This document shows, one piece after another, positions 9,568-17,563 of a stretch of 32,239 nt of DNA. The notes under the pieces are model-generated. The model was not told where the DNA came from. It ran no database searches and worked only from the letters and a program-made list of their open reading frames with translations. How positions within the stretch are numbered: position 1 is the stretch's first letter; the number at the start of each line of letters is the position of its first letter. The stretch covers positions 12,267 through 44,505 of the forward strand of contig DIKN01000004.1 of NCBI GenBank assembly GCA_002424575.1. The letters run 5' to 3'. The DNA comes from Acholeplasmataceae bacterium UBA5617 (GTDB lineage: Bacteria > Bacillota_I > Bacilli_A > Acholeplasmatales > Acholeplasmataceae). The translations under genes and the position numbers were made by a program.

Positions 9568-10210
9568 CTTCAAAAGCTCCTTTACCACTGATTGTCATAA
9601 ATCGTATAGGAATCATATACGTGATCATAGGATCAATGATTTGGGGTTCAAATGCATCGATATCGATCCATATCATCCATTGGATATAATAGGTTTGTCC
9701 AGGTTTGAGTTCAACCGTTTTGATGTGATTCAAAATCGATTGATTGTGCTCATTCACTTTTTCTCTAAATGCTTCATGGGTATCTCCTTGTTCATAGAGA
9801 AGGTGAAGTGTATGATGGTAATCCTGTACCCATGTGCTTTGATCATGATTCAATCCTTCATCGATAAAAAGATAAATCAATGGATACTGTTCTTCAACAT
9901 GAATGTTGACTTTAAGTGAAGGTGACGACAGAGGAACGTTAATGGTGATGATACGGCGTAATCCGACGTCATTAAACCCATCTGAATAATCCCGATGAAA
10001 GACTTCATTTTCTAAGGAGACATACGTCAATCCTTTTAAAACCATGGTTGTTTGAAACGCTTGATCACCCAAAGTCAAATCAACACGCATCTCGTGAGAT
10101 ACAAAGGACACCAATGACTTGCGTTGAACATAGGTGAACCAGGCAAAACTGATCGAACTGAATGCAAGCATTCCGAGTAAAAACAAACTGATGATCATCC
10201 ATTTTTTCAT
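9560..10210 (-). CDS. Small secreted protein E with SipW-type signal segment
   Basis: 216 residues. The signal helix (about 4-22) ends in SSISFAWFTYVQ, the clearest AWFT export motif after protein C. Towards the C-terminus ELKPGQTYYIQWMIWIDIDA resembles the PG...W-(I/L)-(E/D) strand found near the end of proteins A, B and C, so it may be a divergent member of the same fold. A GAGGG stretch precedes the ATG. Ten bases separate it from gene D. No catalytic motif is seen; a minor fibre subunit is inferred. Confidence 0.72.
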   Translation of the reverse strand: MKKWMIISLFLLGMLAFSSISFAWFTYVQRKSLVSFVSHEMRVDLTLGDQAFQTTMVLKGLTYVSLENEVFHRDYSDGFNDVGLRRIITINVPLSSPSLKVNIHVEEQYPLIYLFIDEGLNHDQSTWVQDYHHTLHLLYEQGDTHEAFREKVNEHNQSILNHIKTVELKPGQTYYIQWMIWIDIDAFEPQIIDPMITYMIPIRFMTISGKGAFEDE

Positions 10211-10220
10211 GATGAAACCC

Positions 10221-10970
10221 TCAATTAAGTGATGTTGAGATCATCATGTAGATGTCTTGTATGAAAAGAGATTGACCCATGAGATGATTATGATCAGTGA
10301 AAGGTAATCCTTCTTGGTCAAGATAGATCACATTGGGATCATAATAAAAGTCAAAGTAAACCACGATGACAACCGTTTCATTTCTTATATGATTAAGTGA
10401 TATATCATGAACAAGAGGATAGATTGTCCAATCGTGCTGATTGAAATGACCTTGATAAGGTTTCATTGGATCAACGTTTTTTTGATCGATACTTTCAGTA
10501 CCATTGACGTAATAACTGACTTTTGTCACCTCATAATAAAAGGAATACTTGATCATTAAGTCATCATCGAGATGACCTTCAGATGTCACTTTTCCGATAT
10601 CAAGCGATAGGTAAGCTTGTGTACCAATGGAAACAATCGCAATCGCGAAACTAAACCGTTCTCCTGGTGCAACCGATTGTGTCCACAAAAACATTTGACT
10701 TGGGTCTTTAATGAGTTGATAACAACCCTCATCAGACGATGTCTCACACAGTTGATTGAATAGCGTTTGCTCAGTATTACCGCGATGCCAACTATCCTTA
10801 TAGACGTAGAAATCGTACTCTGCTTCAACTTCTGAAATCGAAGAGACTAACGATGTTTTTACTGTATTGGTGATGATAAACCATGCATAGGTCGATACTG
10901 AAAAAAAGAAGCATGCTAAAAGGACATAAAGTGTTGACATGATGAGCATGCGCATCGATCCCTTGTTCAT
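10221..10970 (-). CDS. Small secreted protein D with SipW-type signal segment
   Basis: 249 residues. The membrane helix (about 8-28) runs into SVSTYAWFIITNT, a SipW-type signal segment. A PGERFSFAIAI stretch around 102-112 resembles the PGE/D-x-ϕ segment common in TasA-like proteins. Two cysteines about nine residues apart (LCETSSDEGC, near 74-83) could form a disulphide, which would be unusual for such fibres. Ribosome site AGGAGAGAAGTC precedes the ATG. It follows the AAA+ gene after ten bases and is part of the fibre operon. Exact function unknown. Confidence 0.72.
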   Translation of the reverse strand: MNKGSMRMLIMSTLYVLLACFFFSVSTYAWFIITNTVKTSLVSSISEVEAEYDFYVYKDSWHRGNTEQTLFNQLCETSSDEGCYQLIKDPSQMFLWTQSVAPGERFSFAIAIVSIGTQAYLSLDIGKVTSEGHLDDDLMIKYSFYYEVTKVSYYVNGTESIDQKNVDPMKPYQGHFNQHDWTIYPLVHDISLNHIRNETVVIVVYFDFYYDPNVIYLDQEGLPFTDHNHLMGQSLFIQDIYMMISTSLN

Positions 10971-10980
10971 GACTTCTCTC

Positions 10981-12507
10981 CTAGTACATCTTTTTAATGG
11001 TGTTTAAAAAATTTTGACACTCTTCAAACTGATCTTTACCAAATAAACGTGTGATCAGTTTGGATAAATCCTGAATCTCTGTTTGTAAAAAGGGTAAATT
11101 TAAACCTTCAAATTTACGGAATATTTTACGTGCAACCATATAATCTAATGCTTCGTTTTCCGTTCCGCCACATGCAACATAAACGGGCACGAAAGCACGA
11201 ATTTGTTTCATGATACGATTTCCAAACGTAACTTTGAAATTTTTGGTAATAAAACTATCCAGTTTTTCTAAATTCTCAAATGCAAGAGGTGACATGGCAT
11301 GTTCTTCTTGCGCATGTAGGAAAAGTGATTGTAAATAGTCACGATGCATGACAACACCATCGGTGAGTGGTGCATCGATGTACTCAGATTTCGTGTTGAT
11401 CTCAATCGGTGTTGCGCGGTCATACACTTTATCTGTGATGATGAATGTTGAATCATCTTTATTTGCCGTTCCAACAAACCAAATATTTTGAGGTAACAAT
11501 AGTTTCCCTTTAACTAAGTGGAGTGGGTCACCAGGTTTCGTATCGGCGACTATATCGACTAACCATTTATCAGGATCTGGCATTTCTAAAATCGATAATA
11601 GTTCTGCAAAGTAGTATTCCACGCGAGCTAAGTTCATTTCATCGAGTACCACAATATTGATATCTTCACGGTAAGTCGTTTCATAAATGGCTTTCAAAAA
11701 ATCGGTTTCGTTAAATCTCTTCGTAAATTCATTCAAATAACCAAGCATTTCAGCGCGATCACGCCAAGATGGTTGGACAGGAATGATATACGCATCATGT
11801 TGAAAGAATTTACCCATGGCATAGGGTAAGGATGTTTTCCCGGTACCTGAAATACCTTCAAGAATCATCGTATGTGAAGCTGCCATGCCAGCGAAAAAAG
11901 CTCGAATGATTTTAGGGCTGTAGTAAAGTTTTAATCGTGATGCTGCAAAATGAATAAAGCGAATCACCAATTGGTTTAAATTGATCATATCTTCATCTTT
12001 CATCGCAACAACATAAGGTTTTTGTTGATATTCTTGATCGACCATGGAAAGTTTGACAAAGCGTCCTTCACTTTCCTCTTCGATGATTTCTTCATTCAAA
12101 GGTTCTTCTTGTTCTGGATTGATGCCTAGATTGGAAACCTTCAATGCCAAAATCTTATTTTTCTCATCGATAAGTTCCATCGTTTTTTGATTAAGAAACG
12201 TGATTTCAGCCACCAATTCATCTTTTTCGATTTCAGTCTTCACAAATTTGATATATTTTTTGATGACACCGATCAATTTCATCACAATGATGACGATAAA
12301 GATCATATTGACGACACTGACAATGATAAACATGATCCAGTCTAAGATACTAAACTGTAAACTTGCAAGGATAAATTTTTCATATAACTCACGAATGCCA
12401 TCCATAAAGAAAGACGAAAAGACTTCAAAGATGCCTTTGAAGAACGATCCGACGTATTGGAACACATCACGGATAAAGTTGATGTAATAACGTCCAAATT
12501 CGACCAT
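10981..12507 (-). CDS. Membrane-anchored McrB/MoxR-type AAA+ ATPase
   Basis: 508 residues. The first 50 are amphipathic, followed by a strong transmembrane helix (about 54-80), a charged probable coiled coil (82-125) and an acidic linker. The AAA+ core follows: Walker A GISGTGKTS (218-226), Walker B VVLDEMNLARVEYYFAELL (D289, E290) with the McrB-like DEMN.A signature, sensor 1 WFVGTANKDD (N349), and DRATPIE near 363 with a likely arginine finger. No nuclease partner (McrC) or VWA protein is next to it, so a restriction or classical MoxR role is unlikely. It lies between the signal peptidase and three secreted proteins, suggesting ATP-driven work at the membrane during export or fibre assembly. 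The ATPase call is firm; the role is inference. Confidence 0.85.
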   Translation of the reverse strand: MVEFGRYYINFIRDVFQYVGSFFKGIFEVFSSFFMDGIRELYEKFILASLQFSILDWIMFIIVSVVNMIFIVIIVMKLIGVIKKYIKFVKTEIEKDELVAEITFLNQKTMELIDEKNKILALKVSNLGINPEQEEPLNEEIIEEESEGRFVKLSMVDQEYQQKPYVVAMKDEDMINLNQLVIRFIHFAASRLKLYYSPKIIRAFFAGMAASHTMILEGISGTGKTSLPYAMGKFFQHDAYIIPVQPSWRDRAEMLGYLNEFTKRFNETDFLKAIYETTYREDINIVVLDEMNLARVEYYFAELLSILEMPDPDKWLVDIVADTKPGDPLHLVKGKLLLPQNIWFVGTANKDDSTFIITDKVYDRATPIEINTKSEYIDAPLTDGVVMHRDYLQSLFLHAQEEHAMSPLAFENLEKLDSFITKNFKVTFGNRIMKQIRAFVPVYVACGGTENEALDYMVARKIFRKFEGLNLPFLQTEIQDLSKLITRLFGKDQFEECQNFLNTIKKMY

Positions 12508-12524
12508 AATGGACCTCTTTTCGT

Positions 12525-13196
12525 TTAATTGTCGAGATGAAACTCCTTAAGCAGCTGTTGTCTGATGTGCATAAACTCATGTTCGACCTCAAGAGCTTGT
12601 GCTTCAGCGCGCATGAGAAATGACTTTTCAAGATTTTTTCTGTGATAGATTAATAGCGATCTTACCAAGATGATGGCTGATAGAATCCATAACAAGACAA
12701 CCGGTAATAAAATGAATAATGCAAACCCTTTAGGGGATTGAATGTAGTCATAGATACTTGCTATGCCTGAAATATGACCTCGTTTGATACCGATAATATC
12801 TGAAGTTGCAACCGGTTGATCCATCGTGTCATTTAAATCACCTTTGATTAAGTAATATAATTGTCCGTCATCGGTGATGATTTCTTCAATGCGATGAGCA
12901 ATGAAACGACGTGATTGAAGATCATATACAACCACAATATCCCCCATGACGAGTTCATGCTTATCTTCATAGCTAAGCATCTTCACAAAAAGGAGATCTT
13001 TTGATGAGAAATGCCCTTTTAAATCAGAGGTCATATCATCGTTGTTAACTGTGACCATGCCAACACCTAAAAGATGAGCAAGATCATCTTCTCGCTTGAC
13101 TCTAAGCTGTGCAACACTAAAAGCGAGAAGAAACATCAAGAGACCATAAAGAAAACCAGATAAAATACGTTTATTCGTATACATTTTTCTTTTCAT
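12525..13196 (-). CDS. SipW/S26B-type signal peptidase-like protein lacking the catalytic Ser
   Basis: 223 residues from the ATG at 13194-13196, preceded by AGGAGA at seven bases. A longer in-frame start at 13238 would lie inside a terminator-like hairpin. Two membrane helices (about 11-30 and 157-181) flank a domain with the ER/SipW-type order. VVYDLQSRRFIAHRIEEI contains the His motif (H101), and KGDLNDTMD holds the conserved Gly-Asp and acidic residues (D120, D126). Where the family has S-G-S-M-x-P, this protein reads N-N-D-D-M-T-S, so the nucleophile position before Met is Asp54. A cytosolic helical tail of about 40 residues follows the second helix. It is surrounded by SipW-type substrates. 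It may be inactive, scaffold-like, or use altered chemistry. Confidence 0.78.
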   Translation of the reverse strand: MKRKMYTNKRILSGFLYGLLMFLLAFSVAQLRVKREDDLAHLLGVGMVTVNNDDMTSDLKGHFSSKDLLFVKMLSYEDKHELVMGDIVVVYDLQSRRFIAHRIEEIITDDGQLYYLIKGDLNDTMDQPVATSDIIGIKRGHISGIASIYDYIQSPKGFALFILLPVVLLWILSAIILVRSLLIYHRKNLEKSFLMRAEAQALEVEHEFMHIRQQLLKEFHLDN

Positions 13197-13209
13197 TGCA
13201 CATTCTCCT

Positions 13210-13236
13210 AGAAAGAAGGGCGGGTGGTACCCGCCC
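13210..13236 (-). terminator. Strong GC hairpin between fibre gene C and signal peptidase (attenuator)
   Basis: On the minus strand GGGCGGGT-ACC-ACCCGCCC (13218-13236) is an 8-bp, nearly all-GC stem followed by TTCTTTCT. It lies just behind the stop of gene C and before the next ribosome site. The interrupted T-tract suggests partial termination or 3'-end protection, which would leave A1-B1-C more abundant than the downstream genes. Confidence 0.7.
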
Positions 13237-13250
13237 ATTCATCGTGTTAA

Positions 13251-14180
13251 TTAACCTTCAAAACGTAGTGATAGCGATATGATACGACCGAGTAATGCAT
13301 TGTATCCTTCAGCATCCCATCCTTCGAACCATATATGAACCGTAACAGTACCATAATATTCTGCATCAGCAATCAGGATTTGATTCGATGACATATCTAA
13401 AATTTTGGTTGATGTGATCATATCGACGGTAGAGACAACGTTGACAGCTTCGATACCACCAGGAAGAATCGCATTTGAACGATAGAAATAGTTTTGTGCA
13501 CCATCAACACCAATATAGGTGGGTACACCTAAGACATCTTCTTGATCACCACGAAGATCAGCATTAATTAATCCGCCTAATACCGTGTTCGTTGAAGACA
13601 CTGGATTTTCATAAGCAACAGTCGTGGTTGATCCGCCGACCATACCGGTGATAGAAACTCTGATCGCATCAGCAGGATTGACAAACAATGAGCTGTTTGC
13701 TGCACGATCAACACCTTTTGAATCGGTGAAACCGACACGAGTGATAAAGGAAGCTTGTGTACCACTAAGGATTACTTGTGTCCATGTGATTTCAGAGGTC
13801 GAATCAGAACGGAAATGAAGTGGAAGTGATAAGTAACCTTCTGTGGTTCCATTACCGGTCGTTCCTGTGCCGAGACCATAGAAATTGCGTCCATCAGGTG
13901 AGGTCACATGATTGAATCGAAAACCGTTTGCCCCATAGACACTGTCTAGATAATTGTAGATATCTTGTGTGGTCAGTGTTGTTTTCCATTCAAGTGCTAA
14001 GGGGTCTCCTGTACCAATGGCAATTTCAATCCCTTCATCACTGATGACTTGTGCTTGGAAAGGTTGGACAGAAGCAACGTTCGTAATCGTAAACCACGCG
14101 AATGTGGTTGTACCTAATGCAATCACAGTCAGAATGACAGCGACGAGTGATAAGACGAGTTTTTTGGTAACGTTAGTCAT
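13251..14180 (-). CDS. Probable major SipW-type fibre/matrix protein C
   Basis: 309 residues. The signal helix (about 7-27) ends in GTTTFAWFTITNVASV, the most canonical AWFT export segment in the window. The mature part is rich in Gly, Ser, Thr and Asn and predicted beta. The C-terminus carries VHIWFEGWDAEGYNALLGR, sharing the W-x-E-G-x-D signature with proteins A and B. The ribosome site AAAGGAG is consensus. The gene is followed by a strong hairpin that could raise its relative mRNA level. Composition, signal and position make it the best candidate for the main structural subunit. That ranking is inference. Confidence 0.82.
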   Translation of the reverse strand: MTNVTKKLVLSLVAVILTVIALGTTTFAWFTITNVASVQPFQAQVISDEGIEIAIGTGDPLALEWKTTLTTQDIYNYLDSVYGANGFRFNHVTSPDGRNFYGLGTGTTGNGTTEGYLSLPLHFRSDSTSEITWTQVILSGTQASFITRVGFTDSKGVDRAANSSLFVNPADAIRVSITGMVGGSTTTVAYENPVSSTNTVLGGLINADLRGDQEDVLGVPTYIGVDGAQNYFYRSNAILPGGIEAVNVVSTVDMITSTKILDMSSNQILIADAEYYGTVTVHIWFEGWDAEGYNALLGRIISLSLRFEG

Positions 14181-14216
14181 AATTTTATATCTCCTTTATA
14201 TGTTTAATGATCTATA

Positions 14217-15140
14217 TCAAGTTGCTCGATGAGCAAGTTTGAACTCTAATTGAATACGCAGTTGATCGTTGAGGATACCATCGATGGCATCCGGGTCCCA
14301 ACCTTCAATCCATATACATAGTCGAATCTTTGTTTTATAGATGGTTTTTCCATTTAAGTCGGTCTCATCCGTGGGTTTTAATCGACTGATCCATGAACGA
14401 TTATCCAACACTTGATAAGGATTCGCAGGATCTAGTTCTGATAGACCATAGATGATTGATGGTGTATATTCGGGAAGGTAAAGAGGTGTATTGGTTCGTG
14501 CAAGATAATAGCTGTATGCACCAAATGATTTTCCATATCCCCTAAATTCGTTTTCTGAGGGATCATAAATCGTCGCTTGTTGCACTTGACCCTCTTCATC
14601 CATTTCTCCAAAACTGATTCTTACTGCATCTTTTGCATAGTATCGAATGATGGAATCCTTAAGAACTAAACGATGATTGTCTTCGGTATAGTGAACTTTC
14701 GGGATAAAATTAATCCCGTTCGACTCAATATATGTTCCTCGATTTGAATTCTCAAATGTGCGATTCATCAGGAATAGATCGCGTTCACGTGCGGTTGACT
14801 TGAAATAGAGATCGATCACCATATAATCCTGTTGTGCGATGGCATCTCCTCTTTCCATATAACCACCACGTGTGAAATGAATACCATCCGATGTTGTAAC
14901 ATCCTTAAGTTGATTGGAAACGTGGAGTTGTTGAAGTGAAATTGTCGTATCATAGTTTTCATCATCGGTTGAAACCAGGAGCTCACGTCCTGAAGATGCA
15001 ATCAGGGTGAGATTATCGATGTTGTTGATCTGTGCCATGGTTACCCATGCATAGGTGACAGAACCAAAGATGAAAAGATAAAGTATAAGACCTAGAATTG
15101 AGAGAGTCAAGCGAAGTGTCATCATTCTCAATGACATCAT
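14217..15140 (-). CDS. SipW-type secreted fibre protein B1
   Basis: 307 residues. The start overlaps the stop of A1 in an ATGA arrangement; an alternative ATG six codons in (15122) aligns better with the paralogue B2. The signal helix ends in FGSVTYAWVTMAQINN, then LTLIASSGRELLVSTDD, matching LSLTASSGDELQMSFDG of B2. The C-terminus has WIEGWDPDAIDGILNDQLRI. No enzyme motif is seen. It is paired with A1 here and with A2 at the left edge, so A and B probably act together. A short hairpin (TTGCTC-ATC-GAGCAA, 14222-14236) spans the stop codon without a T-tract. Confidence 0.8.
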   Translation of the reverse strand: MMSLRMMTLRLTLSILGLILYLFIFGSVTYAWVTMAQINNIDNLTLIASSGRELLVSTDDENYDTTISLQQLHVSNQLKDVTTSDGIHFTRGGYMERGDAIAQQDYMVIDLYFKSTARERDLFLMNRTFENSNRGTYIESNGINFIPKVHYTEDNHRLVLKDSIIRYYAKDAVRISFGEMDEEGQVQQATIYDPSENEFRGYGKSFGAYSYYLARTNTPLYLPEYTPSIIYGLSELDPANPYQVLDNRSWISRLKPTDETDLNGKTIYKTKIRLCIWIEGWDPDAIDGILNDQLRIQLEFKLAHRAT

Positions 15141-15850
15141 TGATCACTCACAATCGAAAAATTCATTTGAAGTTTGATCATCCCACCCAATATGTCATCT
15201 GTGGTATCAGGATCTGTTCCTTCAATCCACATGACAACGCTGTACTTTCGTAGCATTCCTGGTTGAAAATTGAAAATATGTTGTCGGGTAACGATGGTGT
15301 CTGAGAGAAATTTTTGTGTTTTTCTCAGTTCCATCGTGTAACTTACCGGTATACCTTGTCCATCGTTATAATCAGGTTTTTGATAGATCGTATGAATGTC
15401 GTCTTCTATCACCAACACACGTATAGCGTCTTCCATTTTTTTATAGGAGTCTGTGATGCGTATGTGGTAGACAATATCGACGGTTTCTAACCCATTGTTT
15501 TTTAGATAGAAAGTGTAAGCAACATAATCGTAATCTGGATCAGTATAATTTCCTTCAGTGACGACGACTTCTTCAAGTTTTAACCACGAATAGGTCATGT
15601 CCCTTGCCCCATAGACTGGATCGGTCATCAATCGCGGTTGTGCTTCTCTAAATGATTCGTTGTTGGATAGCACAATGCCACGTTTGTATGAATCGTAATC
15701 GACCGACATCACGAAGTTTCCCGCTTGTTGTCCATAAAACGTGATCAGAACAAATAACAGGGAGAGAACCCCACTCACTGATAGCATGAGGGATTGAATG
15801 CGCTTCGTCTTGATTTGTTTTTTCGTTTTCAAAACTCTCGATAATTTCAT
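15137..15850 (-). CDS. BsaA/TasA-like SipW-dependent matrix protein A1
   Basis: 237 residues, first gene of the fibre operon. After a basic start, a membrane helix (about 19-38) leads into ITFYGQQAGNFVMSVDYD. The stretch AGNFVMSVD is identical in A2 and probably begins the mature protein. The C-terminal VVMWIEGTDPDTTDDILGG is the motif typical of BsaA-family matrix proteins. An AAGGTGA ribosome site precedes the ATG, and a TATAAT box lies 34 bases upstream of the start codon. Unlike A2, its short leader (about 27 bases) holds no riboswitch. Secreted, N-terminally processed or membrane-tethered fibre protein is inferred from the family. Confidence 0.83.
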   Translation of the reverse strand: MKLSRVLKTKKQIKTKRIQSLMLSVSGVLSLLFVLITFYGQQAGNFVMSVDYDSYKRGIVLSNNESFREAQPRLMTDPVYGARDMTYSWLKLEEVVVTEGNYTDPDYDYVAYTFYLKNNGLETVDIVYHIRITDSYKKMEDAIRVLVIEDDIHTIYQKPDYNDGQGIPVSYTMELRKTQKFLSDTIVTRQHIFNFQPGMLRKYSVVMWIEGTDPDTTDDILGGMIKLQMNFSIVSDQ

Positions 15851-15883
15851 TTCAAATCACTTCACCTTCATGATTACACTTGG

Positions 15884-15911
15884 ATTATATCATCGAGGTT
15901 TTGAATTAAAA
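15884..15911 (-). promoter_or_regulatory. Putative promoter of the fibre operon
   Basis: On the minus strand TATAAT (15884-15889) is preceded at 16-17 bases by only a weak -35 (GTTTTA/TTTTAA). The expected start is near 15877, giving a leader of about 27 bases. A poor -35 suggests need of an activator. A 40-base inverted repeat lies about 75 bases further upstream. Confidence 0.6.
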
Positions 15912-15960
15912 CACGCCAAATTATCAATTCTTTCTTGCGTTTCTTTCATTTCCCTTAACA

Positions 15961-16000
15961 AATCTTAAGAAGTCTGTTTTTGAACAAGTCAGTTAAGATT
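15961..16000. repeat. Inverted repeat upstream of the fibre operon promoter
   Basis: AATCTTAA (15961-15968) and TTAAGATT (15993-16000) are perfect inverted arms of 8 bp around 24 bases that also contain AAGTC twice in the same orientation. It has no T-tract. It lies upstream of a promoter with a weak -35, so a regulator site is possible. The rest of the 276-base gap 15851-16126 shows only AT-rich sequence, the promoter and a terminator. Confidence 0.45.
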
Positions 16001-16061
16001 AAAGAAATAAATACATCTATGTTTATTTTTATAGAATTGAATCATTCTTTTATTTCTTAAG

Positions 16062-16092
16062 TAAAAAAGAACGGCATAGGATATGTCGTTCT
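16062..16092 (-). terminator. Rho-independent terminator after the GGDEF/EAL pair
   Basis: On the minus strand AGAACGACATA-TCC-TATGCCGTTCT is an 11-bp stem with one mismatch, followed by TTTTTT. It lies 35 bases behind the stop of the 478-residue gene and separates the c-di-GMP genes from the fibre operon, which then needs its own promoter. Confidence 0.85.
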
Positions 16093-16126
16093 CTTGATTG
16101 TAATATATGATGTGTAAAACTAATGA

Positions 16127-17563
16127 TTACTTGTCAACATCTTTCCAAGATTCAGTACCAATGTATCCTCTTAATGCTTCAGCAGAAAGTGGTTTTGTGA
16201 AATAGAATCCTTGCATGATATGAATGTTGTATTTCTTAGCTTCATCTAACATTGGCTTATTTTCAATGGCTTCACAGATCACGGTGTAATTGTTTTTTTG
16301 CGCAAAATCGACGAGCAGCTGCGCAAACTTAGCCTTCATATAGGATTCTTCTTCTTTTAAAAACTCGTTATCCAATTTGATGATATCAATATCGAGTGCT
16401 TGAGCGCGCGATAGCGTCGAGAAATCAAGTCCGAAACCATCAATTGCAATTTGGAACCCCATTTTCTTTAAATCAGCTAACGTTTTATGTATTTGCATCG
16501 GTTTATCAAAAACTGCAAACTCGATCACTTCTAAGACGATATTTTCTGCATTCATGCGATATTTCTTCAAGAGTTTTTGGAAATCCATCGGTAATGACTC
16601 ATTCATGAGCTGTTTAGGCGAAAGGTTTAACGAGAACTTTATGTCTTTTTTGGGAAACTCTTGCTTAAGTTCTTGGAAAGTCTTGATCACCGTTTCAAGA
16701 CCCCAAAGCCCAATCCAGTTGATGTCTCCGGATTGTTCCATAATCCCTAAAAACTTAAATGGTGAAAGCAGACCATGCTCAGGGTGATTCCAGCGAATCA
16801 GGGATTCAACCCCATAGATATCATTGGTTTTGACATTGATGATCGGATGATAGAAAAGCTGGAACTCTTTGTGTTGAATCGCATGCTTTATCTGATAATA
16901 ATATTCGACATGTTCGCCACCTTCTGTATTCATTTCATCGGAATAGACGCGAATATTGTTGCCACCATTCTTTTTAATCAAATAGGTAGCCAGTTTAAGT
17001 GAATTAAACAAATCTTTTAAGGTCGCACCATGAATCGGGTAGAAAGCAACAGCAATCGATGCTGTTGCACTGATGGTGGTGTCACCAAAGAGTTTAATCG
17101 GACGTGCCATGGAGATCTTGATTTTATTTGCGAGGTCAACCGCTTCGGTTCGATCATAGTCCATCGATAAGAAAATCAAAAACTCATCGTTTTGTAAGCG
17201 CGACAATTTAACCCCTTTGGGTAATGCAAGCTCGATGTTTTTAACAATCTTTTCCAAAATTTTTTCAGCTTCAGTCGCACCAAACGCATTGATAAAATCA
17301 GAAAATTTATCAAGATCCAAATAGATGAGTGAAAATTGGCCATCTTTTCCCATGCGTGCGATGTGGGAGGTGATGATCGACGTCATCTCTGCTCTGGTGA
17401 GAACACCTTCGATGAGAAATGCTTTTTCTTCTTGAATACGCGCACGTTCTTTGAAATATGAACGCGCAAGGAAAAAGATTGCCCCCAGCATGACAAGAAT
17501 GGCGATGATGGATAAGATGATGGTCGCTTGATCGCTGACCTGATAGATACGCATGAAATTCAT
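16127..17563 (-). CDS. Degenerate GGDEF-EAL protein, likely c-di-GMP effector
   Basis: 478 residues: a transmembrane helix (about 14-34), a GGDEF-fold domain (about 55-210) and an EAL domain (about 220-470). The GGDEF signature reads QNDEF (124-128), so cyclase activity is unlikely. In the EAL domain the signature is ESL (E253) and N313, E345, K396, E431 and Q451 are retained. The DDFG motif is DGFG (D375, G376), so one metal ligand is lost. The protein may bind c-di-GMP without efficient cleavage and pass the signal on. The ATG overlaps the stop of the 863-residue gene by four bases (ATGA), and GGAGATC is its ribosome site. Its 3' end faces the fibre operon on the same strand. Weak residual activity remains possible. 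Confidence 0.85.
   Translation of the reverse strand: MNFMRIYQVSDQATIILSIIAILVMLGAIFFLARSYFKERARIQEEKAFLIEGVLTRAEMTSIITSHIARMGKDGQFSLIYLDLDKFSDFINAFGATEAEKILEKIVKNIELALPKGVKLSRLQNDEFLIFLSMDYDRTEAVDLANKIKISMARPIKLFGDTTISATASIAVAFYPIHGATLKDLFNSLKLATYLIKKNGGNNIRVYSDEMNTEGGEHVEYYYQIKHAIQHKEFQLFYHPIINVKTNDIYGVESLIRWNHPEHGLLSPFKFLGIMEQSGDINWIGLWGLETVIKTFQELKQEFPKKDIKFSLNLSPKQLMNESLPMDFQKLLKKYRMNAENIVLEVIEFAVFDKPMQIHKTLADLKKMGFQIAIDGFGLDFSTLSRAQALDIDIIKLDNEFLKEEESYMKAKFAQLLVDFAQKNNYTVICEAIENKPMLDEAKKYNIHIMQGFYFTKPLSAEALRGYIGTESWKDVDK

Noticed and set aside
10981..12507. McrBC restriction system
   Set aside because: The Walker B resembles McrB, but there is no McrC-like nuclease, no DNA-binding N-terminus, and the protein is membrane-anchored among secreted proteins.
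13197..13238. Longer N-terminus of the signal peptidase-like protein
   Set aside because: That start falls inside the GC hairpin and has no ribosome site; the ATG at 13196 has AGGAGA at proper distance.
14222..14236. Hairpin TTGCTC-GAT-GAGCAA at the end of B1 as a terminator
   Set aside because: No T-tract follows on the coding strand and gene C starts within 40 bases without its own promoter.
15851..16060. A second c-di-GMP riboswitch in front of A1
   Set aside because: No GACGCAAAGC-type core, no GNRA-capped P2 and a leader of only about 27 bases are present.
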